From positions 310,001-374,000 of the forward strand of contig NZ_LT594621.1 of the NCBI RefSeq assembly GCF_900091655.1: a stretch of DNA of 64,000 nt. Direction: 5' to 3'. Positions 1 to 9,299 of the stretch are shown piece after piece (positions within the stretch are counted from its first letter, which is position 1; each line of letters begins with the position of its first letter). The DNA is from Culturomica massiliensis. GTDB lineage: Bacteria > Bacteroidota > Bacteroidia > Bacteroidales > Marinifilaceae. Under the pieces are notes generated by a model. That model was given only the letters and a program-made list of their open reading frames with translations, did not search any database and had not been told where the DNA came from. The position numbers were made by a program, and so were the translations under genes.

Positions 1-1
1 C

Positions 2-2002
2 GACGTCGGTGGAATTATGGGGTCCTATATCGGCCTTGTGTTTTTGTCCGGTATGTATGTTGCTGCGAGCGTATGGGCTTCTTCGGTAACGGAAAACCAA
101 ATCGTGGCTTTTTTATACGGATTGGTATTGTCCTTCCTATTGTTGTCCGGATTCGATTTTCTGAGTGATTTACCCGCATTGTCCGAATTTCAGAACTTTA
201 TATTGAAACTGGGTGTAAATTACCATTATGAACCGATGTCCCGGGGGGTAATTGCGTTGGAAGACGTTACCTATTTTCTGACTGTCATTGCTTTTTTTAT
301 ATGGCTTACGGTACGGAAATATCACGGTGCCCGAAAATGGAAAGCGGTTTATGTACTACCGGCATTGCTGTTGCTGAATGTAGCCGCTGTTCATCTGTAT
401 ATACGGGCCGATATTACAGACGATAAACGTTATACCTTGTCTGAAAATACCCGTCAACTGCTCAAAAATTTAGACCGGGGGATCGGTGTGGATATTTTTC
501 TGGCAGGAAATCTGCCTCCCGGCATGCAGAAGTTACAATACGCTACGACCCGTATGCTGGAAGAATTCCGGCGTATTACGGGGAATAAACTGCGCTATTC
601 GGTGACGAATCCGGCAGAGATACAGGATAAGGAAGAACAGAAACAACTGGTTCGTTATCTTGCCGAACGGGGGATTATGCCGGTAAACCTCAGCCGGACG
701 ACGGAGGACGAGACCCTTTCCCAGCAATTTATCTTTCCCGGTTTGCTGGTGTATGACGATTCGACGGAAGTCAGTCTCAGTTTGTTGCAAAACGTTCCGG
801 GATATGCGGCAGAAGAGAATATCAACCATTCTATCGAAGCTTTGGAATATGAATTGACCAAGGCCTTGCGTCTGGTGACACGTAAAGAGAAAAAAGCCGT
901 GGCCTTCCTGACCGGTCACGGGGAATTACCTTATAAGGAGGTTGAGGATATAGCACGGACATTGGCTTATTACTACCGGGTCGACTTTGTGAGTCCCGAT
1001 ACCCTGGCTGCCGATTTATCGTATTACCGGGCATTGATTATTGCCGGACCGACAAAGGAATTTCCGGAGAAAGATAAATACATCCTGGATCAGTATGTGA
1101 TGAATGGTGGGCGTATATTGTGGTGTATCGATGAGGTGGATGTTAATCACGATGTATTGAAAGAGCAGGAAACGACTTATGCCGTGTACCGGCCTCTCCA
1201 TATTGAGGATATGCTGTTTAAATACGGGGTGCGGATCAATCCCGACATTTTACTGGATGGGAATTGTGTGTTGGTGCCTGTAGTGACGGGTATGCATGGG
1301 AATACGCCGGAATATAGTCCGGCTCCCTGGTATTTTTCTCCTTTGCTGATACCCCAAAGAAATGCGGTGACTGCCGGTATACAGCCGGTACGTGTCGATT
1401 ATGCCAATACGATAGACACGGTAGGCGGAAAAGAAGGGTTGAAAAAAAGTGTGTTGCTTGCCTCTTCCCGCTATGCTGCTGCAATGAAAACACCCTGTCC
1501 GGTGTCCTTGTCCATCACGGAAGAAAAGATGACGGAGGATCGGTTCAATAAGCGCTATCTGCCCGTCGCCGTGATGCTGGAAGGCGGTTTCGAATCCGTA
1601 TACCGTTATGGACGGCGGTTCGGAGATGCCGTAAAAGCTGAATTTAAGCCGGAAAGCGGTTATAACCGGATGATTGTAATTGCCGATGCTGATGTTTTGC
1701 GAAATAAGGTATACGGGACGGGGGAGAATGCCCGTACAATTCCGTTGGGCTATGACGAATACAGTGGCCGCGTATACGGTAACCGTGATTTTATATTGAA
1801 TTGCATCAATACCCTTTGTGACGATGAAGGGTGGATGGCTCTGCGGGGACGTAACCTTTCTCTCTATCTTTTGGATAAAACCCGTTTAAAGGGGGAACGT
1901 ACCTATTGGGAGATGTTGAATTTATTGCTGCCTCTCGGTTTGGTACTGATGGGTGGGGGTATTTTCTGGTTCGTCAGGAAACGAAAATACGGGCGTATCT
2001 GA
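2..2002 (+). CDS. GldF-GldG fusion, ABC transporter permease plus auxiliary domain (5' partial)
   Basis: The reading frame is open to the first base of the window (residues DVGGI precede the first Met at 17), so the gene is cut at its 5' end. The first ~100 visible residues look like the end of a GldF-type ABC-2 permease: hydrophobic segments at about residues 10-30 and 35-55, with a SSVTENQIVAF stretch typical of this family. A further membrane segment (WKAVYVLPALLLLNVAAV) then opens a GldG-type periplasmic region (ABC_transp_aux), and a last membrane helix ends in a basic tail. In gliding Bacteroidetes GldF and GldG are separate genes; here they are one polypeptide. Gliding itself is not implied, since non-gliding Bacteroidales also keep these genes. 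The ATPase partner (GldA-like) is not in the window. Confidence 0.85.
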   Translation, partial: DVGGIMGSYIGLVFLSGMYVAASVWASSVTENQIVAFLYGLVLSFLLLSGFDFLSDLPALSEFQNFILKLGVNYHYEPMSRGVIALEDVTYFLTVIAFFIWLTVRKYHGARKWKAVYVLPALLLLNVAAVHLYIRADITDDKRYTLSENTRQLLKNLDRGIGVDIFLAGNLPPGMQKLQYATTRMLEEFRRITGNKLRYSVTNPAEIQDKEEQKQLVRYLAERGIMPVNLSRTTEDETLSQQFIFPGLLVYDDSTEVSLSLLQNVPGYAAEENINHSIEALEYELTKALRLVTRKEKKAVAFLTGHGELPYKEVEDIARTLAYYYRVDFVSPDTLAADLSYYRALIIAGPTKEFPEKDKYILDQYVMNGGRILWCIDEVDVNHDVLKEQETTYAVYRPLHIEDMLFKYGVRINPDILLDGNCVLVPVVTGMHGNTPEYSPAPWYFSPLLIPQRNAVTAGIQPVRVDYANTIDTVGGKEGLKKSVLLASSRYAAAMKTPCPVSLSITEEKMTEDRFNKRYLPVAVMLEGGFESVYRYGRRFGDAVKAEFKPESGYNRMIVIADADVLRNKVYGTGENARTIPLGYDEYSGRVYGNRDFILNCINTLCDDEGWMALRGRNLSLYLLDKTRLKGERTYWEMLNLLLPLGLVLMGGGIFWFVRKRKYGRI

Positions 2003-2105
2003 AAACTTTTCTTTTCTATTTTTCAAACTATTTTATGGTAGCGGGCGTATAAGGTGGTAACATTATACGATCTGAATCCGGTTTTACCGGGAACGGTTTT
2101 ATACG

Positions 2106-3188
2106 ATGAAAATCACACTACCCGCTATGAAACTCTTGTATTTTATTGCCTTGTTGTATCTACTGCCGGCTTGTAGCCGTAATGAAGGCAAATCCTATCA
2201 GGATATCGTACGTCCTGTCCGGGTCCGGACCGTCGCTTTGCCTGGTGCTTTAGATAAAGTATATACCGGAATTGTGGCGGCTGAAGAATTCAGTGATCTG
2301 GCTTTTAAAGTCGGCGGTCCTTTGGTGGAGATGAATATCGATGCCGGAGAGACGGTGAGAAAAGGAACTCTGTTGGCGGCGATTGATCCTACCGATTATC
2401 AGTTGCAGAATGACGGCAATAAAGCCGCTTATATTACGGCCCGTTCCCGTTTGGAAAGAGACAGGAGATTATTGGAAATGCAGGCGATTTCGCAGCAGGA
2501 ATTCGAGATGTCGGAGGCCGGCTATATACAATCCCGTTCGGCATACCGGGCTTCGGAAAAAGCGTTGTCAGATACTCGTTTGTATGCCCCTTTCGATGGC
2601 TTTATCGAACAAAAATATGTTGAAAATTACCAGAAAGTACAACCGGGGGAACGAATTGTGAGATTGGTCAATCCGGATCAGCTGACGGTGTGGTTTGTTT
2701 TGCCCGAGACGAGTGTCGGGCTTACCCGTGAGCAGATGCAGGTGACTGTTGAATTTGATATTTACCGGGGACTGCGCTTTCAGGCCCGGGTGCAGGAATT
2801 TGTGGATGCCTCGCCGGGAGGAGCAGGGATTCCGGTCAGACTGATTCTCGATGATTCCCTTTTTGATAAGACGAAATATCCCGTTTATCCCGGTTTTTCT
2901 GTCCGGGTAAATCTGAGGACGGATAATCGGATAGCGGATCATTATGTCGTTCCGTTGAGTGCCGTGTTTATGGATCCACTGACCGAACGGACAGCAGTTT
3001 GGCGTTATCACCCGGAAAATTCCACTGTAACCGCATTGCCGGTTACAATCGGTTCCTTGTTCGGTAGTGATAATGTGTTAATTACAAAAGGTTTACAGGA
3101 TGGAGATGTTATCGTGGTGGACGGGATGAATTTTATTACAGAAGGGCAGAAAGTGGATGTACTGACAACAGAATTAACGGTTTTTTGA
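2106..3188 (+). CDS. RND efflux periplasmic adaptor lipoprotein (membrane fusion protein)
   Basis: The N-terminus is a lipoprotein signal with lipobox LLPAC (Cys23 from the ATG at 2106; a second Met at 2127 would shorten the leader but still give a signal). The mature protein has the HlyD/AcrA order: a first lipoyl half (FKVGGPLVEMNIDAGETVRKGTLLAAIDPTDY), a helical hairpin, a second lipoyl half (TRLYAPFDGFIEQKYVENYQKVQPGERIV), then beta-barrel and membrane-proximal domains. Length (360) is normal for the family. It would bridge the inner-membrane pump encoded 16 bases downstream and the outer-membrane channel after it. The three genes form a complete tripartite pump operon; the substrate cannot be read from the sequence. 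Confidence 0.93.
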   Translation: MKITLPAMKLLYFIALLYLLPACSRNEGKSYQDIVRPVRVRTVALPGALDKVYTGIVAAEEFSDLAFKVGGPLVEMNIDAGETVRKGTLLAAIDPTDYQLQNDGNKAAYITARSRLERDRRLLEMQAISQQEFEMSEAGYIQSRSAYRASEKALSDTRLYAPFDGFIEQKYVENYQKVQPGERIVRLVNPDQLTVWFVLPETSVGLTREQMQVTVEFDIYRGLRFQARVQEFVDASPGGAGIPVRLILDDSLFDKTKYPVYPGFSVRVNLRTDNRIADHYVVPLSAVFMDPLTERTAVWRYHPENSTVTALPVTIGSLFGSDNVLITKGLQDGDVIVVDGMNFITEGQKVDVLTTELTVF

Positions 3189-3204
3189 TTATAAATTGAA
3201 GTGT

Positions 3205-6200
3205 ATGAATATTCCGAAATATTCATTGGACAATCCGAAGGTCATTTATTTTTTCCTGGCGATATTGATGATCGGAGGAATATTGGCGTTCGAATCCCTG
3301 GGTAAAAAAGAGGATTCCCCTTTTGTAATAAAATCGGCGGTATTGATTACCCGGTACCCGGGAGCAACACCGCAGGAAGTCGAGCAACTGATTACCGAGC
3401 CTATCGAGCGGGAGATACAGTCGATGCGGCGGGTATATAAGATCAAGTCGGAATCGTTTTACGGGATGTCGAAGATCAATATCGAACTCGACCCGGCGAC
3501 GCCTCCCGGTGAGATGCCCCAAATGTGGGATGAGCTGAGGCGGAAAGTACTTAATATCCAGCCCCAATTGCCGCAGGGGGCTTCCGGAGTTACCGTATCG
3601 GACGACTTCGGTGACGTTTTTGGAATTTATTTCGGTCTGACTGCTTCGGAAGGTTTTTCATACCACGATTTAAGAGAGTGGGGACAGCGGATAAAAACCG
3701 AACTGGTAACAGTGGACGGGGTACAGAAAGTGGCCCTTTACGGTGAGCAAACGGAGGTGGTGAATATGTTTATATCCATGTCTAAACTGGCCAATTCCGG
3801 ACTCGATCTGAACGGGGTGATGCAGACGATAAAATCCCAAAACTCGTTGATAAATACCGGGGAAAAAAGGGCCGGTTATCTGGAGTTGAAAATATTGGCA
3901 GAAGGGACTTATAAAACGCTCGACGATATCCGCAATCAATTGGTGGTAACGGACAACGGACGGCAAATTCGTTTGGGAGATATAACCGTTATCGAAAAAG
4001 GTTATATGGATCCGCCGGGAAGTCTGATGCGGGTAAATGGAAAAAGGGCGATCGGAATCGGTGTCGCTACGGCACCGGAGAAAGACGTGGTTAAAACCGG
4101 GGAATCGGTGAGGGAGAAGTTGCAGCAATTGCTGCCTTTAATGCCCGTCGGCATTGACCTGGTAACCTTGTATCCGGAAGATCAGATAGCCCGGGAAGCC
4201 AATAACGGTTTTTTACTTAATCTGGCGGAATCGCTGGCAATTGTGATTTTTATCATCTTGCTGGTAATGGGAGCCCGGGCTGGGATGCTGATCGGTTCTT
4301 CCCTTTTATTTTCGATCGGCGGTACCTTGTTGATCATGCAATTTATGGGAGTCGGGCTAAACCGTACTTCACTGGCAGCATTTATCATTGCCATGGGGAT
4401 GCTGGTCGATAATGCTATCGTAGTGACGGACAATGCCCAGATAGCGATTCGCCGGGGTATCGGACGCCGGGAAGCTTTGATACGGGGAGCAACGATTCCC
4501 CAATGGGGATTGCTGGGGGCTACCCTGATTGCCGTTTTTTCTTTCCTGCCCTTGTATCTGGCACCTTCGGCCGTAGCGGAAATCGTCAAACCTTTGTTTG
4601 TGGTGCTGGCTGTATCGTTGGGTTTGAGTTGGATACTGGCGTTGACCCAGACCCCGTTGTTCGGGAGTTTTATTTTAAAAAAACAAGCAGATACCGGGGG
4701 AAAAGACCCTTATGATACCCGTTTTTACAACGGTTTTGCCCGGGTGTTACGAAAACTTATCCGTTTTAAAATCGTAACGGTGATCGTCGTCGTTTGTCTT
4801 TTTGTCGTGTCCATGATCATCATGGGATTGATGCCGCAGAATTTTTTTCCGAATATGGACAAACCCTATTTTCGGGCCGATTGTTTTTTGCCTGAAGGTT
4901 ATAGCATCCGGGAGTCGGAAAAAATGCTTACGGATATCGAACAGTATCTGATGCAACAGGAAGAAGTCGTGAATGTGTCGACGACGATCGGCGGTTCTCC
5001 GCTGCGTTATTATCTGGCGAGTACCTCTTTCGGACCGAAGCCGAATTTCGGTAACATACTGATAGAATTAAAAGACAAATCTTACACAGTAGTGATGGAA
5101 GAACGCCTGAATACTTATGTCCGGCATAATTATCCCAATCTGCTCATTCGTTCTTCTTTGTTCAAACTGTCTCCCGCTGTAGAAGCCGCCATTGAGATCG
5201 GTTTTATCGGAGAGAATATGGATACGCTGAAAGCATTGACAGAACAGGCTATGGGCATTATGCGGCAAAATGATAGGGTGACCGATATCCGTAATAGCTG
5301 GGGTAATAAAGTTCCGGTTTGGGAACCGGTGTATTCGCAGGAAAGAGGGCAGCGCCTGGGGATAACCCGTCAGGCTGTCGCCTATGCTTTGAAAATTGCG
5401 ACCAATGGTTTACCGCTGGGAGATTACCGGGAGAAAGATTTGTTTATGCCTATTTTATTGAAAGAAGAGAATTTCGATGCCGGTAATCTGGATAATATGC
5501 GTACTTTGCCGGTATTCTCTGCAACCGGAAATGTCGTTCCACTGGCACAGGTTATTGATCGTTTCGATTTGAATTATAACTACAATGTTATTAAACGCTA
5601 TAACCGCGACCGGGTTATGATGGCACAGTGTGATCCCAAGCGGGGGGCCAATACCAAACAGGCTTTTCAGCAATTGTGGTCGGAAATGCAAAACATAGAG
5701 ATCCCGCAGGGATACACCATGAAATTTTTCGGGGAAGATGAGAGCCAGGTGGAGTCCAATCAAGCTTTGGCAGCCAATATGCCTCTGACTTTTATTCTGA
5801 TGTTTATCGTTTTATTATTGCTTTTCCGGACCTACCGCAAACCGGTGGTCATCCTGTTGATGGTGCCGCTGATTTTTATCGGCGTGGTTTTCGGCTTGCT
5901 GTTGCTGGGGCGGATGTTCGACTTTTTTGCCTTGCTCGGTCTGCTCGGCCTGGTGGGAATGAATATTAAGAATGCAATTGTACTGGTAGATCAGATCGGT
6001 ATCGAGCAGGCAAACGGCCTGACGCCTCTGGATGCGGTTATACAGGCTACCAAGTCCAGAATTGTCCCGGTGGCCATGGCTTCGGGAACAACCATTCTCG
6101 GTATGCTGCCGCTGCTGTTCGATGCGATGTTCGGTGGTATGGCGGCAGGTATTATGGGCGGTTTGCTGGTAGCCAGCTTGCTGACGATTATTGTATTGCC

Positions 6201-6264
6201 GGTTACCTATAGTTTGATATATAGAATATCGGCAAGTGAAAAAAATGATGTAGGTACATCTTAA
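3205..6264 (+). CDS. RND multidrug efflux permease (AcrB/AcrF family)
   Basis: This is a full-length RND pump (1019 residues from the ATG at 3205; an in-frame TTG at 3196 is less likely as a start). The N-terminal cytoplasmic/TM1 segment (NPKVIYFFLAILMIGG), two large periplasmic loops and the usual two sets of six membrane helices are visible. In the TM4 region the motif reads GMLVDNAIVVTDN: the first acidic residue of the proton-relay pair is present, while the second (Asp408 in E. coli AcrB) is Asn. TM10 carries GLVGMNIKNAIVLVDQ. It exchanges protons for substrate and works with the adaptor and TolC-like genes on either side. Confidence 0.93.
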   Translation: MNIPKYSLDNPKVIYFFLAILMIGGILAFESLGKKEDSPFVIKSAVLITRYPGATPQEVEQLITEPIEREIQSMRRVYKIKSESFYGMSKINIELDPATPPGEMPQMWDELRRKVLNIQPQLPQGASGVTVSDDFGDVFGIYFGLTASEGFSYHDLREWGQRIKTELVTVDGVQKVALYGEQTEVVNMFISMSKLANSGLDLNGVMQTIKSQNSLINTGEKRAGYLELKILAEGTYKTLDDIRNQLVVTDNGRQIRLGDITVIEKGYMDPPGSLMRVNGKRAIGIGVATAPEKDVVKTGESVREKLQQLLPLMPVGIDLVTLYPEDQIAREANNGFLLNLAESLAIVIFIILLVMGARAGMLIGSSLLFSIGGTLLIMQFMGVGLNRTSLAAFIIAMGMLVDNAIVVTDNAQIAIRRGIGRREALIRGATIPQWGLLGATLIAVFSFLPLYLAPSAVAEIVKPLFVVLAVSLGLSWILALTQTPLFGSFILKKQADTGGKDPYDTRFYNGFARVLRKLIRFKIVTVIVVVCLFVVSMIIMGLMPQNFFPNMDKPYFRADCFLPEGYSIRESEKMLTDIEQYLMQQEEVVNVSTTIGGSPLRYYLASTSFGPKPNFGNILIELKDKSYTVVMEERLNTYVRHNYPNLLIRSSLFKLSPAVEAAIEIGFIGENMDTLKALTEQAMGIMRQNDRVTDIRNSWGNKVPVWEPVYSQERGQRLGITRQAVAYALKIATNGLPLGDYREKDLFMPILLKEENFDAGNLDNMRTLPVFSATGNVVPLAQVIDRFDLNYNYNVIKRYNRDRVMMAQCDPKRGANTKQAFQQLWSEMQNIEIPQGYTMKFFGEDESQVESNQALAANMPLTFILMFIVLLLLFRTYRKPVVILLMVPLIFIGVVFGLLLLGRMFDFFALLGLLGLVGMNIKNAIVLVDQIGIEQANGLTPLDAVIQATKSRIVPVAMASGTTILGMLPLLFDAMFGGMAAGIMGGLLVASLLTIIVLPVTYSLIYRISASEKNDVGTS

Positions 6265-6337
6265 CATCTTTGAAGCATATTGTGTAAAGAGTATGTAAAA
6301 ATATAAACAGGGGCGGCAGACTTAAATAAAAATCAGT

Positions 6338-7600
6338 ATGAAAAATATATTATGGATCGGATTATTATTGTGCCTGAGTGCCAGCAGCCGGGCACAATCT
6401 CTGACATTACAGCAATACCGGCAGAGAGTACTTGACTATAATCAGGAGATAAAGCAGTCGCAGGAAGCCGTTAATGCGGCGATATACGCACTGAAAAGCG
6501 TAAAGACCGGTTTCTTCCCGAAGGTCGATATCACCGGCAGTTATTCCTACCAGATTGAGAATGTAACCTTTATGTCGGGTACCGACCTGAAACACGATAA
6601 TTACAGTGCCGAGGCCGGATTGGTACAGAATATCTATGCGGGAAGTGCCGTCCGCAAGCAATACGAGGCCGCCCGTTTGCAGGAGGCAATAGCCCGCCTG
6701 GGAGAGGAATATACCGTAGACAATATCTTGTATGCGGCCGATGTCAATTATTGGACGGTAGTGGCGAACCGGAACCTGTACGATATCGCTGACCGGTTTG
6801 TAAATATTGTCAGCGAATTGTTCGATGTCGTGGGTAAGCGCTTTACGGAAGGCGCTATCAGTAAAACGGATGTACTGATGGTGCAGTCGCGTTTGAAAGA
6901 AGCGGAAGTGCAATTGAATACGAGTGCCACCAATTACCGGACCTCGTTGCAGACCTTGAATATCATGATGGGAATTGCTGCCGATACGGATACAGGGCTG
7001 GCTGATTCGATACAGCATATCTCGGCGCTTCCGTTGCGTCAGGAGGTGGATGTAGCCCTGAAAAAGCGTCCCGATTACCTGATGGCGGAACAGGATATTG
7101 AACTGGCCCGGGTACAGACCCGTTTGATGAAAGCAAGTTATTTACCGAATCTGGCTGTCGGTATAAAAGAAAAATGGGGAACGACCTTGATCAATATCGA
7201 CGGAGATAAGCGTTTTTCCACCATTGCTTTTGCCAATTTGAATATTCCGGTGTTTTATTGGGGCAAGAGGCGGCAGGATGTGCGGGTCAGTGAGGTACAG
7301 GAACAGATGAAAGAGCTGGAAAGAAGTAAGTTGTCCGATCAGATCAGCCTTGAACTGAACAATGCCTGGGTGAATCTGACCGAATCCCTGAAAAAAGTAG
7401 CGATTGTTTCTTCTTCTCTGGATATCGCCCACGACAATCTGGTATTGAATACGTTTAGCTATAACGAAGGAAAACTGCCGGTTATCGATGTGCTTTCGGC
7501 ACAGGTAACCTGGCTGCAGGCTTATACGAATGTCGTGTCCGCTTATTATCAGTATAAAGTGGCATTGGCTGAATACGAAAGGGCTTTGAGCGGATTCTGA
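6338..7600 (+). CDS. TolC-family outer-membrane efflux channel
   Basis: A signal peptide (MKNILWIGLLLCLSASSRAQ) is followed by two internally related halves, each with long amphipathic helices, as in the OEP/TolC family. Length (420) is typical. It lies 73 bases after the RND pump on the same strand and completes the tripartite exporter by forming the outer-membrane trimer tunnel. Its stop is separated by only one base from the stop of the convergent antiporter gene. Confidence 0.92.
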   Translation: MKNILWIGLLLCLSASSRAQSLTLQQYRQRVLDYNQEIKQSQEAVNAAIYALKSVKTGFFPKVDITGSYSYQIENVTFMSGTDLKHDNYSAEAGLVQNIYAGSAVRKQYEAARLQEAIARLGEEYTVDNILYAADVNYWTVVANRNLYDIADRFVNIVSELFDVVGKRFTEGAISKTDVLMVQSRLKEAEVQLNTSATNYRTSLQTLNIMMGIAADTDTGLADSIQHISALPLRQEVDVALKKRPDYLMAEQDIELARVQTRLMKASYLPNLAVGIKEKWGTTLINIDGDKRFSTIAFANLNIPVFYWGKRRQDVRVSEVQEQMKELERSKLSDQISLELNNAWVNLTESLKKVAIVSSSLDIAHDNLVLNTFSYNEGKLPVIDVLSAQVTWLQAYTNVVSAYYQYKVALAEYERALSGF

Positions 7601-7601
7601 T

Positions 7602-8888
7602 TCAGGAATAATGTCTCGGGTATCTGAAAGCGATAGCCAAAAGTCCGAAAATACCGATAAGCACCGGATAATACAGATAGCGTATAATAGCCAGGGGCGA
7701 TAGGTCGGCCAGTTCGGCGGCAATCAGCATTTGGGCGCCGTAGGGGATGATGCCCTGGATAAAACAGGAGAATGTATCCAGAATACTGGCCGATTTCCGG
7801 CGGTCGATATGAAAACGTTCGGCAATATTACGGGCTATCGGTCCCGTTGTAATAATGGCGATTGTATTGTTGGCCGTGCATAAGTTGGCCAGACATACCA
7901 GTCCTGCAATACTCAATTCGGCGAACCGTTTGGAACTTACATGTCGGGTAAGGCGTTCGATAATGTAGGCAATACCTCCGTTGTACCGGATCATTTCCAG
8001 CATTCCGCCTGCCAGCAGAGTGATAACGATCAGTTCTCCCATGCCGGTGATACCGGTTCCCATAGCTCCGAAATAACCGAACAGATCGAAGCCCGAAGTA
8101 CAAAGCCCGATCAATCCCGTAATACCGATTCCCAGCAACAGTACCAGCATGACGTTAATACCCGCCAGAGCCGTTCCCAGCACGGCAATGTAAGGAATAA
8201 CCTTTACCCATTCGATCTCTGCGATTTGTGCCGGAGCCTGTACCTGTACCCCTTCAATAATATAGAAAAGCAGAACGAGCACAGCCGCAGGTACGACGAT
8301 CATGCTGTTGACTTTGAATTTATCCTTCATCCGGCATCCCTGGGTTTTCGTCGCAGCAATGGTGGTGTCCGAAATAAAGGAAAGGTTGTCGCCGAAAAAA
8401 GCGCCGCCTACCACAATGGCTACCATAAACGGTAATTCCACTCCTGTCTTTTCTGCAATCCCGACGGCTACCGGTGTTAGGGCTACGATGGTCCCGACCG
8501 AGGTGCCTACGGCAAGGGAAATAAAACAGGCGGCGATAAAAATACCGGCCAGTAGCAGATTGTCCGGGAGGATATGCAATGCCAGATTGACGGTGGCTTC
8601 AATGGCACCCATTGCTTTGGCCGACTGTGCGAATGCTCCCGCCAGGATAAAAATCCAGATCATCAGCATGATGTTTTTATCCGACGCTCCACCGGAAAAG
8701 CGGGCAATCCGGTCGCTTAATTTTTCCCTTCTCGTCATCAGTATGGCCACCACCGAAGAAATGACAAAGGCCACCGTAATAGGTACCTTGTAAAAATCAT
8801 TGACAATCAATGAGGTAACCAAGTACACGCCGAGAAATATAAACAAAGGACTCAATGCCCAGAAATTAGCTTTTACAGGATGTTCCAT
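7602..8888 (-). CDS. Na+/H+ antiporter, NhaC family
   Basis: This is a polytopic inner-membrane protein with about 11-12 hydrophobic segments. Conserved NhaC-type stretches are visible, including AVGTSVGTIVALTPVA, GGAFFGDNLSFISDTTIAA and CLANLCTANNTIAII. It should exchange sodium for protons at the inner membrane. The Met at 8888 (MEHPVKANFW) is chosen over an upstream in-frame Met at 8978, because a promoter-like TATTTTTG on the minus strand (8911-8918) would otherwise lie inside the gene. It is monocistronic and convergent with the efflux operon. Confidence 0.88.
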   Translation of the reverse strand: MEHPVKANFWALSPLFIFLGVYLVTSLIVNDFYKVPITVAFVISSVVAILMTRREKLSDRIARFSGGASDKNIMLMIWIFILAGAFAQSAKAMGAIEATVNLALHILPDNLLLAGIFIAACFISLAVGTSVGTIVALTPVAVGIAEKTGVELPFMVAIVVGGAFFGDNLSFISDTTIAATKTQGCRMKDKFKVNSMIVVPAAVLVLLFYIIEGVQVQAPAQIAEIEWVKVIPYIAVLGTALAGINVMLVLLLGIGITGLIGLCTSGFDLFGYFGAMGTGITGMGELIVITLLAGGMLEMIRYNGGIAYIIERLTRHVSSKRFAELSIAGLVCLANLCTANNTIAIITTGPIARNIAERFHIDRRKSASILDTFSCFIQGIIPYGAQMLIAAELADLSPLAIIRYLYYPVLIGIFGLLAIAFRYPRHYS

Positions 8889-8910
8889 GCTGTTTTTTTG
8901 ATTGAAGCTG

Positions 8911-8918
8911 CAAAAATA
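8911..8918 (-). promoter_or_regulatory. Possible -7 element for the NhaC antiporter gene
   Basis: The minus strand reads TATTTTTG, matching the Bacteroidetes -7 consensus TAnnTTTG, 22 bases upstream of the chosen start. No good TTTG box is seen at the expected distance, so this is a half match only. Confidence 0.35.
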
Positions 8919-8981
8919 CATATTCTCCCCGTAAAATAAAATCCTGATATGCTGTAGTTTGCAAAAAAACTGAAACAAAAG

Positions 8982-9012
8982 TTTGTATTCGTCCGAAAAT
9001 CAACTATATTTG
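8982..9012 (+). promoter_or_regulatory. Bacteroidetes-type promoter for tRNA-Arg
   Basis: TTTG at 8982-8985 and TATATTTG at 9005-9012 are separated by 19 bp, matching the -33/-7 consensus of the Bacteroidetes primary sigma factor. The tRNA begins 24 bases after the -7 box. Confidence 0.8.
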
Positions 9013-9035
9013 CACCGCCAAACCGTAAAAGTGTT

Positions 9036-9109
9036 GGTCCAGTAGCTCAGCTGGATAGAGCAACGGCCTTCTAAGCCGTAGGTCGTGGGTTCGAATCCCG
9101 CCTGGATCA
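9036..9109 (+). tRNA. tRNA-Arg (anticodon TCT)
   Basis: The 74-nt cloverleaf is complete: acceptor GGTCCAG pairs with CTGGATC (one G-U), D arm GCTC/GAGC, anticodon loop CTTCTAA with anticodon TCT, and T arm GTGGG/CCCGC around TTCGAAT. The discriminator base is A, and CCA is not encoded. Its 3' flank has an 11-bp-spaced direct repeat (9180-9198), suggesting past use as an integration site. Confidence 0.95.
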
Positions 9110-9117
9110 CGTAACAG

Positions 9118-9157
9118 AAAGCCCAAAATACTATAAATCAGTATTTTGGGCTTTATT
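9118..9157 (+). terminator. Rho-independent terminator after tRNA-Arg
   Basis: A perfect 15-bp stem (9118-9132 with 9140-9154) and a 7-nt loop are rich in AAAGCCC/GGGCTTT, with T residues at the 3' end. It lies 9 bases after the tRNA and could act in both directions. Confidence 0.85.
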
Positions 9158-9179
9158 TTCAAGGTGTATTTTGTTAATT

Positions 9180-9198
9180 TGCGCAACCAATGCGCAAC
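9180..9198. repeat. Direct repeat TGCGCAAC x2, 11-bp period, beside tRNA-Arg
   Basis: TGCGCAAC occurs at 9180-9187 and 9191-9198. Short direct repeats one helical turn apart, in the 3' flank of a tRNA, resemble tyrosine-integrase arm sites. A comparable arrangement with a different sequence lies beside tRNA-Lys at 56421. No integrase gene remains here. Confidence 0.5.
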
Positions 9199-9209
9199 GG
9201 GATAACAAA

Positions 9210-9235
9210 ATAAGCGGCTGGTTAGAGCCGCTTAT
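9210..9235 (-). terminator. Hairpin downstream of the WG-repeat lipoprotein genes
   Basis: A perfect 10-bp inverted repeat ATAAGCGGCT / AGCCGCTTAT has a 6-nt loop. On the minus strand it is followed by a T-rich stretch (TTTTGTTATC), so it can end transcription from the lipoprotein genes that stop at 9300. Confidence 0.5.
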
Positions 9236-9299
9236 ACGCACAATAAAGACAGATGATTAGTTTTCAGCCTTCTGCTTGGTTGTAAAGATTTTATTCAGA

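Noticed and set aside
3196..3204. TTG start for the RND pump
   Set aside because: The ATG at 3205 begins the family-typical N-terminus (NIPKYSLDNPK); the three extra residues add nothing.
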